A stretch of DNA of 64,000 bases from Paenibacillus plantiphilus (GTDB taxonomy: Bacteria; Bacillota; Bacilli; Paenibacillales; Paenibacillaceae), in contig NZ_CAKMMF010000002.1 in assembly GCF_927798095.1 (NCBI RefSeq), forward strand, positions 61,105-125,104, given 5' to 3'. How positions within the stretch are numbered: the stretch's first letter is position 1; each line of letters opens with the position of its first letter. The translations under genes and the position numbers were made by a program. This document shows, one piece after another, positions 16,086 to 26,100 of this stretch. A model generated the notes under the pieces. It worked only from the letters and a program-made list of their open reading frames with translations, ran no database searches and was not told where the DNA came from.

Positions 16086-16799
16086 TCACTCCACAAACCT
16101 CCAGCTGTCAGGCAGCTTGCTGCCCGCAGCCAGCGAAACATTCATATTTTGCGTGATCTCCACCTTTTTATCACTGGGCATAACGAGCATAAGGCTGCAA
16201 GCAGGAACATGCTGCTCCATGAGCATGCGCGTCCGCTCAGGACGTTTCATCTGTACGTAAAGCGTATCTCCCACCACATTGGACGTCACCAGCTCGACAG
16301 TATCAGGCTCCTTCTCATCCTTGCCTACCTCATAATGGCAAGTGCCGAAAGCCTGCACTTCATCAAGACCTGCGCGGCCAGCATCAATCTCCAGCATTCC
16401 ATTCCAGTACGGGTCGCCCTTAACAACGATCCGATCAATTCCAGCGACGGATACCTTCAGCGTCTCCGCATCCACGTGAACCTCTCTGGCACTGATTAAG
16501 CCTCGTATTTCCGTAAAAACCCCTGATGCATTCACTGTCATAAGAACAATGCTGAACATACCGATCAAAGCGATGAACACGATGCTGAACAAATCGTACC
16601 GGAGCACCGGCTGATCCTCCTGACTGCGCCACAAATAAACCATAATCTCGGCCCCCAGTACGACAAGCAGGAGCGGCCACCACAGCAGTCCCTGATCAAG
16701 CCCTTGCAGTCCATTAAAATGGGATAGTATGAGCAGCACGCCCATCCCCGCGAGCGCTGCTCCCATCGACCACGTACCAACTCTCCATTGCCTTCTCAT
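16086..16799 (-). CDS. LiaF/LiaI-like membrane protein
   Basis: A 237-aa protein. Three hydrophobic segments in the first ~100 residues (MGAALAGMGVLLILSHFNGL; LLWWPLLLVVLGAEIMVYLW; FSIVFIALIGMFSIVLMTV) resemble the TM domain of LiaF-type envelope stress proteins, followed by a ~130-residue soluble beta-rich domain, probably extracytoplasmic. Its ATG overlaps the stop of the preceding gene by four bases (ATGA), so the two are translationally coupled. The exact role is unknown; an envelope-sensing function is a guess from the TM architecture. Confidence 0.7.
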   Translation of the reverse strand: MRRQWRVGTWSMGAALAGMGVLLILSHFNGLQGLDQGLLWWPLLLVVLGAEIMVYLWRSQEDQPVLRYDLFSIVFIALIGMFSIVLMTVNASGVFTEIRGLISAREVHVDAETLKVSVAGIDRIVVKGDPYWNGMLEIDAGRAGLDEVQAFGTCHYEVGKDEKEPDTVELVTSNVVGDTLYVQMKRPERTRMLMEQHVPACSLMLVMPSDKKVEITQNMNVSLAAGSKLPDSWRFVE

Positions 16800-18100
16800 G
16801 ATTGTCCCTTGCCTTCCTTGGATCTGCTGCCCAGCAGCAGCTTCATCCCTGCGCCAAGGAGCAGAAGAGCCGTTATACCCGTCTTGAAGTAATATCGAAG
16901 CTCATACGAAAGCTCATATTCCTGCAGCACACGCTGCAAATAATCAATCAATATTCTGTCTGCAATATAATACAGCCCCGCCATAAGCAGCCCAATGCCA
17001 ATCCAGCGCTGCTGAGGAATCGCCCAGTCGACAAGCGGCACATCCTCAAGCATCCCTCCCCCTGCCTTGTAACGCGACTGAAGCTGCAGCCCATCGAAGA
17101 AAGAATAGCACCAGATAAGCGGCACAATAAACAACAGCAATGTCAACTGCAGCGCATTCAGCAAATAGAGCGCGATCAGAAACCCTGCCATGAGCTGCAA
17201 GCCGCGCTTCTGCAAGCCCAAATACATATGGCCCGCCCCCGGCACAAGTGACAGCATCACAGCAAGCCATTCGCTTCGATTCCCTCCCTGGCGATGCTCG
17301 TCCCAATCATCAACTATTGATCGATCCACAAGCGCCACACCTGCCTCTTTTAGCTGCACGTGACGAATCGCATCAAACATGCCATACAGCCAAATAATCG
17401 GCAGCACAAACAGGATGACAAGAAAGCTATCCTCATTCGCCAATGTCGATACAAACAGAATCATCGCAATCAGGCCAAAAAACCCGATCATTAGCGTAGA
17501 GCCCCGCTTCATCAGTCCAAGCTGCAAATGTCCGAGCCCCGGTATAAATGATAGCAAGATCGCATAGAAACGCTCTCCCGCATCATCTCTCCCGCGATTG
17601 GAGGCAGCCTCATTTCGCATAGCCCCATTGCTTTGAGACTGCCTTTGCCCGATTGAACCCTGTTGAAAGGCCGGTGGAATGAAATTGCCATCCTGCCCTA
17701 ATGCCGGGTAACCTCCTCCTCCGCTCAGAGCTGCCATAGAATCCGCCGTCGGAAATACGGTGCCAATGGGAGTGATGCCGCCAGCTTGAAACCCGGCATT
17801 CCTGTCCGTGTAACTCCCCTCGCCCAATCTTTCTCCAGATGGCGGAGACGGTCGACTGCTTCTAAGAAGCAAATAGATCACCAAATGAAGCAGACTAATC
17901 GCCCAGATGATACCTGCAATAAACGCACCCGCAAGAAACGGAAACTCGTTATTCTCAGCTACTGACAGCATAAACCCAAGACCGGCAACCATCAAAGGAA
18001 GCGCAAAATAGACAAATCCCCATACCTTTCGCCCCACCGCCAAATGACCAAAGCCAGGAATAAACCCCAGAAATAAAGCTGCAACCGGATTGTTGACCAT
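16796..18100 (-). CDS. polytopic membrane protein with repeated PG-GH motifs
   Basis: 434 aa. Three repeated units begin with GFIPGFGHLAVGRKVWGF, SFIPGLGHLQLGLMKRG and SLVPGAGHMYLGLQKRGLQLM, each followed by hydrophobic pairs. The motif is reminiscent of TM2-type membrane domains. Two polar loops (residues ~90-190 and ~270) separate the units, and a further two TM segments end the protein. The ATG at 18100 follows GGGAG. Found between degU and the LiaF-like gene; no enzymatic residues are recognised. Function unknown. Confidence 0.75.
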   Translation of the reverse strand: MVNNPVAALFLGFIPGFGHLAVGRKVWGFVYFALPLMVAGLGFMLSVAENNEFPFLAGAFIAGIIWAISLLHLVIYLLLRSSRPSPPSGERLGEGSYTDRNAGFQAGGITPIGTVFPTADSMAALSGGGGYPALGQDGNFIPPAFQQGSIGQRQSQSNGAMRNEAASNRGRDDAGERFYAILLSFIPGLGHLQLGLMKRGSTLMIGFFGLIAMILFVSTLANEDSFLVILFVLPIIWLYGMFDAIRHVQLKEAGVALVDRSIVDDWDEHRQGGNRSEWLAVMLSLVPGAGHMYLGLQKRGLQLMAGFLIALYLLNALQLTLLLFIVPLIWCYSFFDGLQLQSRYKAGGGMLEDVPLVDWAIPQQRWIGIGLLMAGLYYIADRILIDYLQRVLQEYELSYELRYYFKTGITALLLLGAGMKLLLGSRSKEGKGQS

Positions 18101-18177
18101 ACTCGAATCTCCCTTATTGTACAATTGTTTGTCTTGCAAATTTCCCCATCCCAACAATAGACGATTGACAATAGAAA

Positions 18178-18205
18178 AGAGCTTCCGCATACATGCAGAA
18201 GCTCT
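18178..18205 (-). terminator. terminator downstream of degU
   Basis: Minus strand AGAGCTTC-12-base loop-GAAGCTCT followed by TTTCTATT. Confidence 0.75.
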
Positions 18206-18234
18206 CTCATTTCGTTATGTAGTACCTGCAAACA

Positions 18235-18963
18235 CTAGAGCGTAACCCAACCAAACTTGATTGAATTGATTACTGCCTGTGTCCGATCATCAACTTCCAT
18301 TTTTTGCAAAATGCTGCTGACGTGATTTTTCACTGTTTTCTCACTAATAAATAAATATTCGCCAATGAGCTTATTGCTCTTGCCCTCCGCCATTAGGCGA
18401 AGCACTTCCGCTTCCCGTCTGGTCAACGGATTGTTGTCGCCAGCGATAAACTTCACGCCCGCCTCACGTCCGGCAGCTGCCCCGGAAACGGCGCCGATCT
18501 CATCCAGATATGTCATGCGGCGCAGTTGGTTGATCAGCTTTCCCGTCACCTTCGGATGTATGTAAGCATGCCCGCCCACGACAGAACGAATGGCGTTAAT
18601 AAGCGCCTCCGCCTCCATGTCCTTGAGCAAATAACCTGACGCTCCCTTGCGCAGGGTCTCAAAAACATAGCTTTCATCATCATGAATCGATAATATAATA
18701 ACCTTCACATCTGGAAAAATATCGCGCAAACGCTCCGTTGCAACTACACCATTCTCAATCGGCATATTAATATCCATCAATACAACCTCAGGCTTAGTCT
18801 GATTGCAGAATTCCAACACTTGAATGCCGTCATTGCACTCCCCAATTACTTCCAGGTCATCTTCCATGTTGAGAATTCGTTTAAGCCCCTCGCGGAAAAG
18901 TTGATGATCGTCAGCAATTAGCACTTGAATCTTACGCTTGCCGGTCGTTGTTTTTTGGTCCAT
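18235..18963 (-). CDS. degU: response regulator DegU
   Basis: 242 aa. The NarL/LuxR-type regulator has a receiver domain (VLIADDHQLFREGLKRIL; phospho-acceptor Asp in VVLMDINMP; Lys in YLLKDMEAE) and a C-terminal GerE helix-turn-helix (LTRREAEVLRLMAEGKSNKLIGEYLFISEKTVKNHVSSIL). It controls exoenzymes, motility and competence in Bacillus. The linker is somewhat long (~45 aa, AVSGAAAGREAGVKF). The ATG at 18963 starts two bases after degS ends, with AGGAG in the degS 3' end. Confidence 0.95.
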   Translation of the reverse strand: MDQKTTTGKRKIQVLIADDHQLFREGLKRILNMEDDLEVIGECNDGIQVLEFCNQTKPEVVLMDINMPIENGVVATERLRDIFPDVKVIILSIHDDESYVFETLRKGASGYLLKDMEAEALINAIRSVVGGHAYIHPKVTGKLINQLRRMTYLDEIGAVSGAAAGREAGVKFIAGDNNPLTRREAEVLRLMAEGKSNKLIGEYLFISEKTVKNHVSSILQKMEVDDRTQAVINSIKFGWVTL

Positions 18964-18965
18964 CG

Positions 18966-20132
18966 TCAATTACTCCTTTCTCTTGCCTCCGCGTTGATAG
19001 GGATATGGATGATAACCTTAGTCCCTTCATCAATTGCTGATTCGATCTCCATCCTCCCCTCCAATAGCTCGACTCTCTCGCGCATCCCGATCAAACCGAA
19101 ATTCGCGCTGTCCTTTGCTCGGGATTCAATGAGATCGACGTGGAACCCAATGCCGTTATCCTTAACAATGATTTTAACGATTTGCGCCTGGTACGTAATT
19201 TCTAACGCGACATATGAAGGGTTGGCATGCTTGAAAGCATTGCTGAATGCCTCCTGCACCATTCGGTAGATTCCCGCTTCCATTGCGGAAGGCAATCTCA
19301 TTTCCTTGCCGACGGTGTCGAATATCGTCCGAATCTTTGTTTTCTCCTCGAAATCTTGAATATACTTGCGAAGAGTTGGAATCAGTCCCAGATCATCCAA
19401 TGCCATTGGACGCAGATTAAAAATGATTTTGCGTATCTCTTCGAGACCGGAGCGTACTTGTCTCTTCAAATCTATTAATTCTTCTTGCACTAATTGAAAT
19501 TCCTTCTTTACGAGCATTCTTTCTGCAATTTCCGTCCTAAGAACTATATTTGCGAGCGATTGAGCGGGACCATCATGTATTTCTCGGGCTATTCGCTTGC
19601 GCTCTTCTTCCTGGGCCAAAATAATTTTCAACCCGATTTGCTGCCGGTTCTTCGCTGATTCAAGAATGCGTGTGACCTGATTCAAGTCGCCGGACAAATA
19701 TTCCAGAACAACATTGATCTGAGATGCAATGGTCTCTGCCCGCTCAATCGATTGCTCGACATTGCGAACCCGCTTCTGAAGGTCATCCCGACGCGCTTTG
19801 AGATAACCTTCTTTCTCGCGGAACACCATGAGGTCCAACTGTATATGCGTCGCTTTTTCATAGGCGGACTTAATATCTTCTTCTTTGTATTTGACGAAAT
19901 CACGGCTAACTTCCGTTAATCTGATCCGCGCAAGCCGATACGACATCTCCAGCTTGTCGACCTTCTCAATCACCTCTGCCGCTTCCATGATCACTTGATT
20001 GAGTTCTTGCCCAAGCGTATGCAGCTCCTTGCGAGCAGATTCGCAAATTTCAAATATTTGATACTTGCTTTCCTCCATCACAAGCACAGCATTGGTTATT
20101 ACGCGATCGATATCGTTAATTCGATAGTCCAC
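18966..20132 (-). CDS. degS: sensor histidine kinase DegS
   Basis: A 388-aa cytoplasmic kinase. The N-terminal sensor is a long coiled coil (residues ~1-180, DegS-type). The HisKA_3 domain has the phospho-acceptor His in EEERKRIAREIHDGPAQSLAN, and the HATPase_c domain has KDNGIGFHVD and GLIGMRERVELLEGRM. No membrane segment is present, as expected for DegS. The GTG at 20132 gives a length close to the B. subtilis protein, although the ribosome site is weak. Partner of degU directly downstream. Confidence 0.95.
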   Translation of the reverse strand: MDYRINDIDRVITNAVLVMEESKYQIFEICESARKELHTLGQELNQVIMEAAEVIEKVDKLEMSYRLARIRLTEVSRDFVKYKEEDIKSAYEKATHIQLDLMVFREKEGYLKARRDDLQKRVRNVEQSIERAETIASQINVVLEYLSGDLNQVTRILESAKNRQQIGLKIILAQEEERKRIAREIHDGPAQSLANIVLRTEIAERMLVKKEFQLVQEELIDLKRQVRSGLEEIRKIIFNLRPMALDDLGLIPTLRKYIQDFEEKTKIRTIFDTVGKEMRLPSAMEAGIYRMVQEAFSNAFKHANPSYVALEITYQAQIVKIIVKDNGIGFHVDLIESRAKDSANFGLIGMRERVELLEGRMEIESAIDEGTKVIIHIPINAEARERSN

Positions 20133-20206
20133 GTTGAGACCGGCCTACTTTCTTCTATAAGCTATTAGATAATATCATATCATAAAACAGCCTCGTCGCG
20201 TTCATA

Positions 20207-22936
20207 TCATTCGACGGTAATCGTTCCCGTTTTCCCTTCCCAATTAACAGTAAAGCCTAATTGCTCCGATACGAGACGCAGCGGGACCAGTGTTCGCCCT
20301 CCGCGAGCAATTGGAGCAACCTCAGTGCTTATGCGGACACCATTCAGAACAATTTCTTTACGGCCGATCCACATCTCCAGCAGCTTGTCGCCGCGAAGAA
20401 CCGTAACCCGCTTCAATGTCGGCTCCCAATTAATCTGGGCTCCCATGGCATCGGTAACGAAACGCAGCGGCAAATAGGAGGTTCCCTCCAGCAGAATCGG
20501 CGCAACATCCAGCTTGAATGGCTGACCGCCCAGCTTAGCCGATTTGGAGCCAATCTTAAGCGCTACTGCCGTTCTCTTCGGCTCTGGTACTGCAGCCGGG
20601 TATTGGAAGCTAATATTGTCAAAGGCAATCTCACCGCTGAGCGCCCGCTCATCCTGTCCCTCTTCGAGGGATGCGACATATAATCGTTTGAGCGTGATCG
20701 GATATGCCATACTGTCGCTAGGCAGATTCACCTTAATCTGCTGCCAGCCAGTCCAATCGATTTGCTTGGCTAATGTAACTAAATGCGCCTTGCCGCTGTT
20801 ATCAATAAATTCAGCTCTAAGCCAGTTCAGACTTCCATCGCCCATCGCATCTATCGTCATCGCGGTCGGCTTGCCTTCCAGCTTCTGTCCTGCACTGCCC
20901 ATAACAGCATATGCAGCCTTTGTGCCTGATCCATTCGTGAAATCATAACGCAATCTGAGCGCATTGCTGCTCTCGCGTCCTGGCAGCCCTGCAGCAATAT
21001 CAACAGAGCCCACTACATTGTTCGTGCTGGAGAACGTAATTGGGTAGGTCGGCTTCTCGAAATCATCAAACTTCTTATCCGCTCCCCCTCCAAGAACTGC
21101 CGCTGAGGAGAATCCGTCATATCTGGCTATCGCATAACCGGCTTGAGCACCTTCTTTAATCGCGCCAATAGTCAGCTTATCTCCATCAACGCTGCCGCTG
21201 AACCCTTTCAGCTCCCATTTGACCGATGCTGCCGGAATTGTCATTTTGCGGCCGTCATTAAGAACGACGCGCACAGGAACGGTTATGCTCTTGCCCTGCT
21301 CCAATACAAGCGAGCTCGCATCGACGGTCATTTGCGCAATTTGACTGCCGCTAATAATTTCGACAGGCAGCTTGTCACTTGCGGCTCCAGTCCCGACAGT
21401 GACCGTTGTTTTGCCTGCCTTGACAGCCGTAAACGTGTTTCCGCTGAACGTGCCCAGCCCCTCTGTCGACTTCCATGTCGATGCCGATGCCGTCGCACCT
21501 GATTCGACCGGATTATAGTGGACATCATAAGCCTTCGTCGTGTACGTGGCCTGCTGGCCAATGAAGAGCACGTCCGGACCGCTGGCCTTAATGCCCTTCA
21601 CCTCTCCCTGGGGAGCAGAGGTATACACACCAATACCATTGGCAACGAGGCGCTGTGTCGTTCCATACTCAGTCGCATGAGTCAGCTTCGGGTCGAATTC
21701 TCCGAGCGGGCGCGATATCATCGTTGTTGAACCGCCACCATCCAGATTTGTGCCCTTCCAGACACCGAGCTGCACCATAACCTTCTGCAGCTCAGCCAAT
21801 GTCATTCCTTGGCTGCTTGAGCTATCCTCAATGGTAATCAGCATCACCTTCGTGCCATCCTTCGAATAACCAACCGCAGTTCTTGCACGGTCAGACGAAG
21901 GGCTGATGCTGCTCACACTGCGTGAGAAGGCTGCCGCCTTGCCTTGATCCACAAGAATCGTGTGGCCGCCGACCAGCATTTGCAGAGATGCCGGATCAAC
22001 CTTCTGACCCGATGATTGCGAGACAAGATTGTAAGAAGCCGCAACCATCGTACCCGGCTGCAAATGCTCGCGAACATATTGCGCCGCCTTGCCGTGCGTG
22101 CGAAGGATGTAGCCGTTCTCAGGCGGGTTCATCGGCAGCAGTGCATTCTCCGATACCTGCACAACCACACCATCCTGCACAAGCACCTCCGTAGGTGTCG
22201 AAGCACTGTCCTTAACATCCGGCCGCGTTACCGTCCATGCATTCGTATAGATATACATCGCATTGACGTGGCTGTAGGCCTCATCCGGATCTGTCCGGTA
22301 AGCGGCCTTGTTAATGCCCGCCAGCTCGAAGCTGGAGCCGTCTCCGGAAGTGATGCTGCCTTCGAATGCAAACTGATCAATAATCGGCTTGCGGTCTTTC
22401 GTCACAGCAAAAGCAAACATGCCCTTCAGCTTGGAGGGACTTGCCATTAATGCTCCACTTGTCACCTGCGGACCTATCGGTGTGCCTTTGCCGCTGGAGG
22501 TATTGAAGAAATCAGCATTGATACCGGCAACGGCACCCGTCCCCTTGACCATGCCCGCTACAGAGCCATTGCCCGTAACCGACCCCTGCTTGCCATTCAT
22601 CACATCGAGACGGACATAAGGGTTGGTCAGATCAATTTCGATCACATGAATATCAGTTTTCTCTGTGCTGCTGCCTGCTTTGGACATCCACGTATAATCG
22701 ATGAGTTTAGCACCCGAGGTTATCATTTCTTCACGCTGCTTGACAATTTGCTGCAGTACAGCCTTTTGTTCCGTTTGCTGTGTCGTTGAAGTTCCGCCCG
22801 CTGCCGCAATAACTGGCACATTCGTTGCCAACTGCTGGATGAGCAAGGCTGCTCCAAGTGTTAATACAATAAATTTTTTCTTTGTTTGTTTGGAACGACA
22901 GTGTCTAGCAATCCTGTTGTCAACTATTTTAAGCAT
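20207..22936 (-). CDS. secreted phosphodiester glycosidase-family protein with stalk domain
   Basis: A ~909-aa exported protein. The signal segment (FIVLTLGAALLIQQLATNVPVIAAAG) is preceded by a basic N-terminus. Residues ~80-430 match the NAGPA/phosphodiester glycosidase domain (GTGAVAGINADFFNTSSGKGTPIGP; TAVGYSKDGTKVMLITIEDSSSSQGMTLAEL; NLDGGGSTTM). Big_2-like sequence and a carbohydrate-binding-like region follow. The last ~110 residues are a copper-amine-oxidase-N-like stalk domain (LPLRFVTDAMGAQINWEPTLKRVTVL; LVPLRLVSEQLGFTVNWE). Probably acts on cell-wall glycopolymers; the substrate is unknown. The ATG at 22936 follows a distant AGGAGAG, so the start is uncertain. Confidence 0.85.
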   Translation of the reverse strand: MLKIVDNRIARHCRSKQTKKKFIVLTLGAALLIQQLATNVPVIAAAGGTSTTQQTEQKAVLQQIVKQREEMITSGAKLIDYTWMSKAGSSTEKTDIHVIEIDLTNPYVRLDVMNGKQGSVTGNGSVAGMVKGTGAVAGINADFFNTSSGKGTPIGPQVTSGALMASPSKLKGMFAFAVTKDRKPIIDQFAFEGSITSGDGSSFELAGINKAAYRTDPDEAYSHVNAMYIYTNAWTVTRPDVKDSASTPTEVLVQDGVVVQVSENALLPMNPPENGYILRTHGKAAQYVREHLQPGTMVAASYNLVSQSSGQKVDPASLQMLVGGHTILVDQGKAAAFSRSVSSISPSSDRARTAVGYSKDGTKVMLITIEDSSSSQGMTLAELQKVMVQLGVWKGTNLDGGGSTTMISRPLGEFDPKLTHATEYGTTQRLVANGIGVYTSAPQGEVKGIKASGPDVLFIGQQATYTTKAYDVHYNPVESGATASASTWKSTEGLGTFSGNTFTAVKAGKTTVTVGTGAASDKLPVEIISGSQIAQMTVDASSLVLEQGKSITVPVRVVLNDGRKMTIPAASVKWELKGFSGSVDGDKLTIGAIKEGAQAGYAIARYDGFSSAAVLGGGADKKFDDFEKPTYPITFSSTNNVVGSVDIAAGLPGRESSNALRLRYDFTNGSGTKAAYAVMGSAGQKLEGKPTAMTIDAMGDGSLNWLRAEFIDNSGKAHLVTLAKQIDWTGWQQIKVNLPSDSMAYPITLKRLYVASLEEGQDERALSGEIAFDNISFQYPAAVPEPKRTAVALKIGSKSAKLGGQPFKLDVAPILLEGTSYLPLRFVTDAMGAQINWEPTLKRVTVLRGDKLLEMWIGRKEIVLNGVRISTEVAPIARGGRTLVPLRLVSEQLGFTVNWEGKTGTITVE

Positions 22937-23044
22937 TATTTCAGCAACTCTCCTATCTAGAAGTCTATTAGTTATAGACTCCAAAAGGTTGCTAAAAGTT
23001 ACGCTGATAGAAGACTCCTATCAATATAGTGAGAGCGAAAAGAA

Positions 23045-23076
23045 AAAGCTATCCAGGCAAATGCCGGGATAGCTTT
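23045..23076 (-). terminator. terminator of the SLH/Big_5 gene
   Basis: Minus strand AAAGCTATCC-GGCA-TT-TGCC-GGATAGCTTT followed by TTTC; strong hairpin just after the 23111 stop codon. Confidence 0.85.
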
Positions 23077-23110
23077 CGAGAATAATAGAGCTGATCGTGC
23101 AACGCACGTA

Positions 23111-26100
23111 TTAAACATCCATAAAACCTAAGTATACGAGCAAGCGTTTCGTCATTACTGCAGCCTGGGCACGCGTAGCATTGGATTTGCCGCCGAACGA
23201 ATTAGCAGCCATACCGTTAATAATGCCAGCTTCCACAGCCTTTGCTACATCTCCTTGCGCCCATGTTCCGATTTTTTTGTTGTCCGTGAAGCGCTTCAGC
23301 ACTTCACTCTGGCTCTTGGACAGCTTCATTTGATTGCCCGCAGCATTAGCTGCACGTACCATCATCGAGGCCATCTGCTCACGAGTTACGGGACTATTAG
23401 GCTTGAATGTCCCGTCCGTCATCCCCTGCACAATACCCGCATTGGATGCTGCGCCGATATAGGCAGCCATCGCTGTAGAAGTATTCACATCCTTGAACTT
23501 GCCAGCTGCCTGCTTATCGCCGGACAATCCCAATCCCTTGGCAATAAACATTGCGAACTCGCCGCGAGTAACCGGCTTATCAGGTTCAAAGGTCGTTAAC
23601 GTTCTTCCTTCAACAACATATTTATTGCCCATTAATAGAATATCGTTGCGTCCCCAATGCTTGGCAATGTCGGTATACTTCACCCCGCCCTTCACTACCG
23701 CATATACACTATTGCCCTTGCGTTTGAAGGTAACGAGCGATTTGCCACTCTCCTGTGTTACTTTGGTCGGCACATAGGAGAGCTTGCCTGTCTGCGAATC
23801 CAGCCAGACGACTGCGATCTGGCGCGCTTCCAGGTTTGACCCTGTCATGATTGATCTCGTCACGTAACCGTTCAGATTATCTACCGATTTAGTTACGCCG
23901 CTGCTTTTGACAAACAGCTCGAAGCTTACCGGGCTAATCTGCATTTGAGCATTGGAAGCATTCAATTCCGCCGTGAGCTGGGATGACATTCCGATTGCAT
24001 TCGTATCAATCGATACAATTAATTGGCCTACCGGAGCCGCAGCATTCATCATTTGTCCCAACTGGCGATAATCCAGCGCACTCAATGGAAGCTCATACGT
24101 CGTATCCTTGTAAATAACAGCAACGGAAGCTGTTGGATACGCATTCTTGGCGTCCTCCAGCGCTTTGAGCGGAAGGGCAACCATTCCTGCATTCTCGCTA
24201 TCCGGCACTGTAAAGACCACTCTAGGCTGCATGCCGCTAGCCGATCGGATTGCGCTATATGCAGATGTAATCTTCTCTGCCGACAGCTCATATTGCGTTG
24301 TGCTGCGTCCTGCAGGCGATATAGCGCTAGTCGTCGTTGCCGCCGATTTCTTAATCGACAAGCCGCCGCCTGTCGCCGCTTCGAAATCCCCGCCTGCATT
24401 ATCTGTCCATGATGTCTGATTCGCCGCATTAATATCGGTGAAGGAGTTAACCTGCACACCGCCAGTGCCTCTCAGCGTCACACCTGCAGCAGAATAGCTG
24501 ATCTTCACAGTATCTCCTATTGCTACAGGCGTATAGAGATTCAGAATGACCGATGATCCATTAATCGAAATTGACGATATGGGTCTGGTCACATTGTTAA
24601 CCTTGACTGAGAATTGCGACGAAGATGGAACATACGAGCTGTTCAGCCCTTCTGAGAACGATATCGTAATCGTTCCCGCCTTGGCAATTGCGCCGGAGAA
24701 CGTAATGTAAGAACCACCACTGCCTCCACCGGCTGTCATATTCGTAAACGCCGGGGCAGGATTGCCGCCGAAATCAGAAAACGCAGGCGACTTTATGGAA
24801 TACGAAACAATAACATAGTCACTGCTGCTAACCGCAGATGCTAAGTTCAATATGACATGCGTTCCAGAAATGCTGACCGAGCTCACGCCGCGCGCAACGC
24901 CATTGACCGTTACGGAGAACGCACTGGTTGGAGGAAGCAGAGCCGGATTGATCGATTCATTGTATACGAGCGTGATTTGATTCGATAATACAGTCATCGA
25001 TTGCAGCACAGGCGCAATCGTATCCTGCCCATTCTGAATCTGGAAGCTGCTGAAGGACGCAAGCTTGTTGCCCGCCGGATCCTTCACAGGATAAGAGCCT
25101 GCGCTATAAGACAAGGATACCGTCTCATTCGTTGCGACAGCATTACCATTGAAAGTGATGAAGAGCGTGCTGGAACTGCTCGACAGATTCGTAACAGAAC
25201 GGTAAGAGCCGCCTAGATAGACCGAGAATTGACTGTTAGCGTTGGAAGTAACCTGCTCGATCTCTTCACTCATCGTAAGAATGATCGTATTCCCGCTCAC
25301 TATTCCGCTTAGCTGCCTTGGCAGCGTATTGTCAGGACTATTCGTAATATCGCGATTCAGAATGCTTGCTGCTGCTGTCCCCGTTGTATCTTGAATGGGC
25401 TTAGCTCCGGGCGAATAAGAGAGCTTGACGACTTGTCCTGCGGATACCGTTCCCTGCAATGTCAGCGTAACAGTCTGGCCGCTGACTTGCACACTCGCTA
25501 CAGAACGTCCTGCACCATTAACGGTTACATAGAAATTGGCAGGCACAGGTACAGAATTTGCATCCAATCCTTCATTGAAGGTCAGCACAATCTTGGAATT
25601 TCCGAGTATTTCCGACTTCGACAGCACAGGCGCGCCGCTTGTCGAATTTACAGTCTTGAAGGTCCACTGGGCGCGATTGAGAATGCCATCGAATTTATTG
25701 CCCGCAATATCTGTAACCGTTCCTTCAGTTATCTCAACATAATAATCCGTATATGCTGCCAACGCGCTATCTGGTGTAATAACCAGCTTGCGAGTATTCT
25801 GCGGATCAATCGCCAGCTTCGTCGTAATCGGAGAGTTATCCGTGCCTGAAGCACGTTTTATCGTAACCGAAGGCACAGTTGGCGCAGTGCCCAATTGAAT
25901 TTGCTCGTTGAACAATGCTTCCAATACTAAGCCTGAGGTTGCCGCGTCCTTCGAATTGTTTAATGGTGATAAAGAGATGACCGCAGGCTTCTCCGTATCC
26001 TGCGTAACCGTGAATTCCCAATCCGATTTGCCCGTTATCCCTGCAAACTTATTTCCTCGTGCATCTTGAAAAGCTTGTCCGTCTATTTGAATGTAGTATT

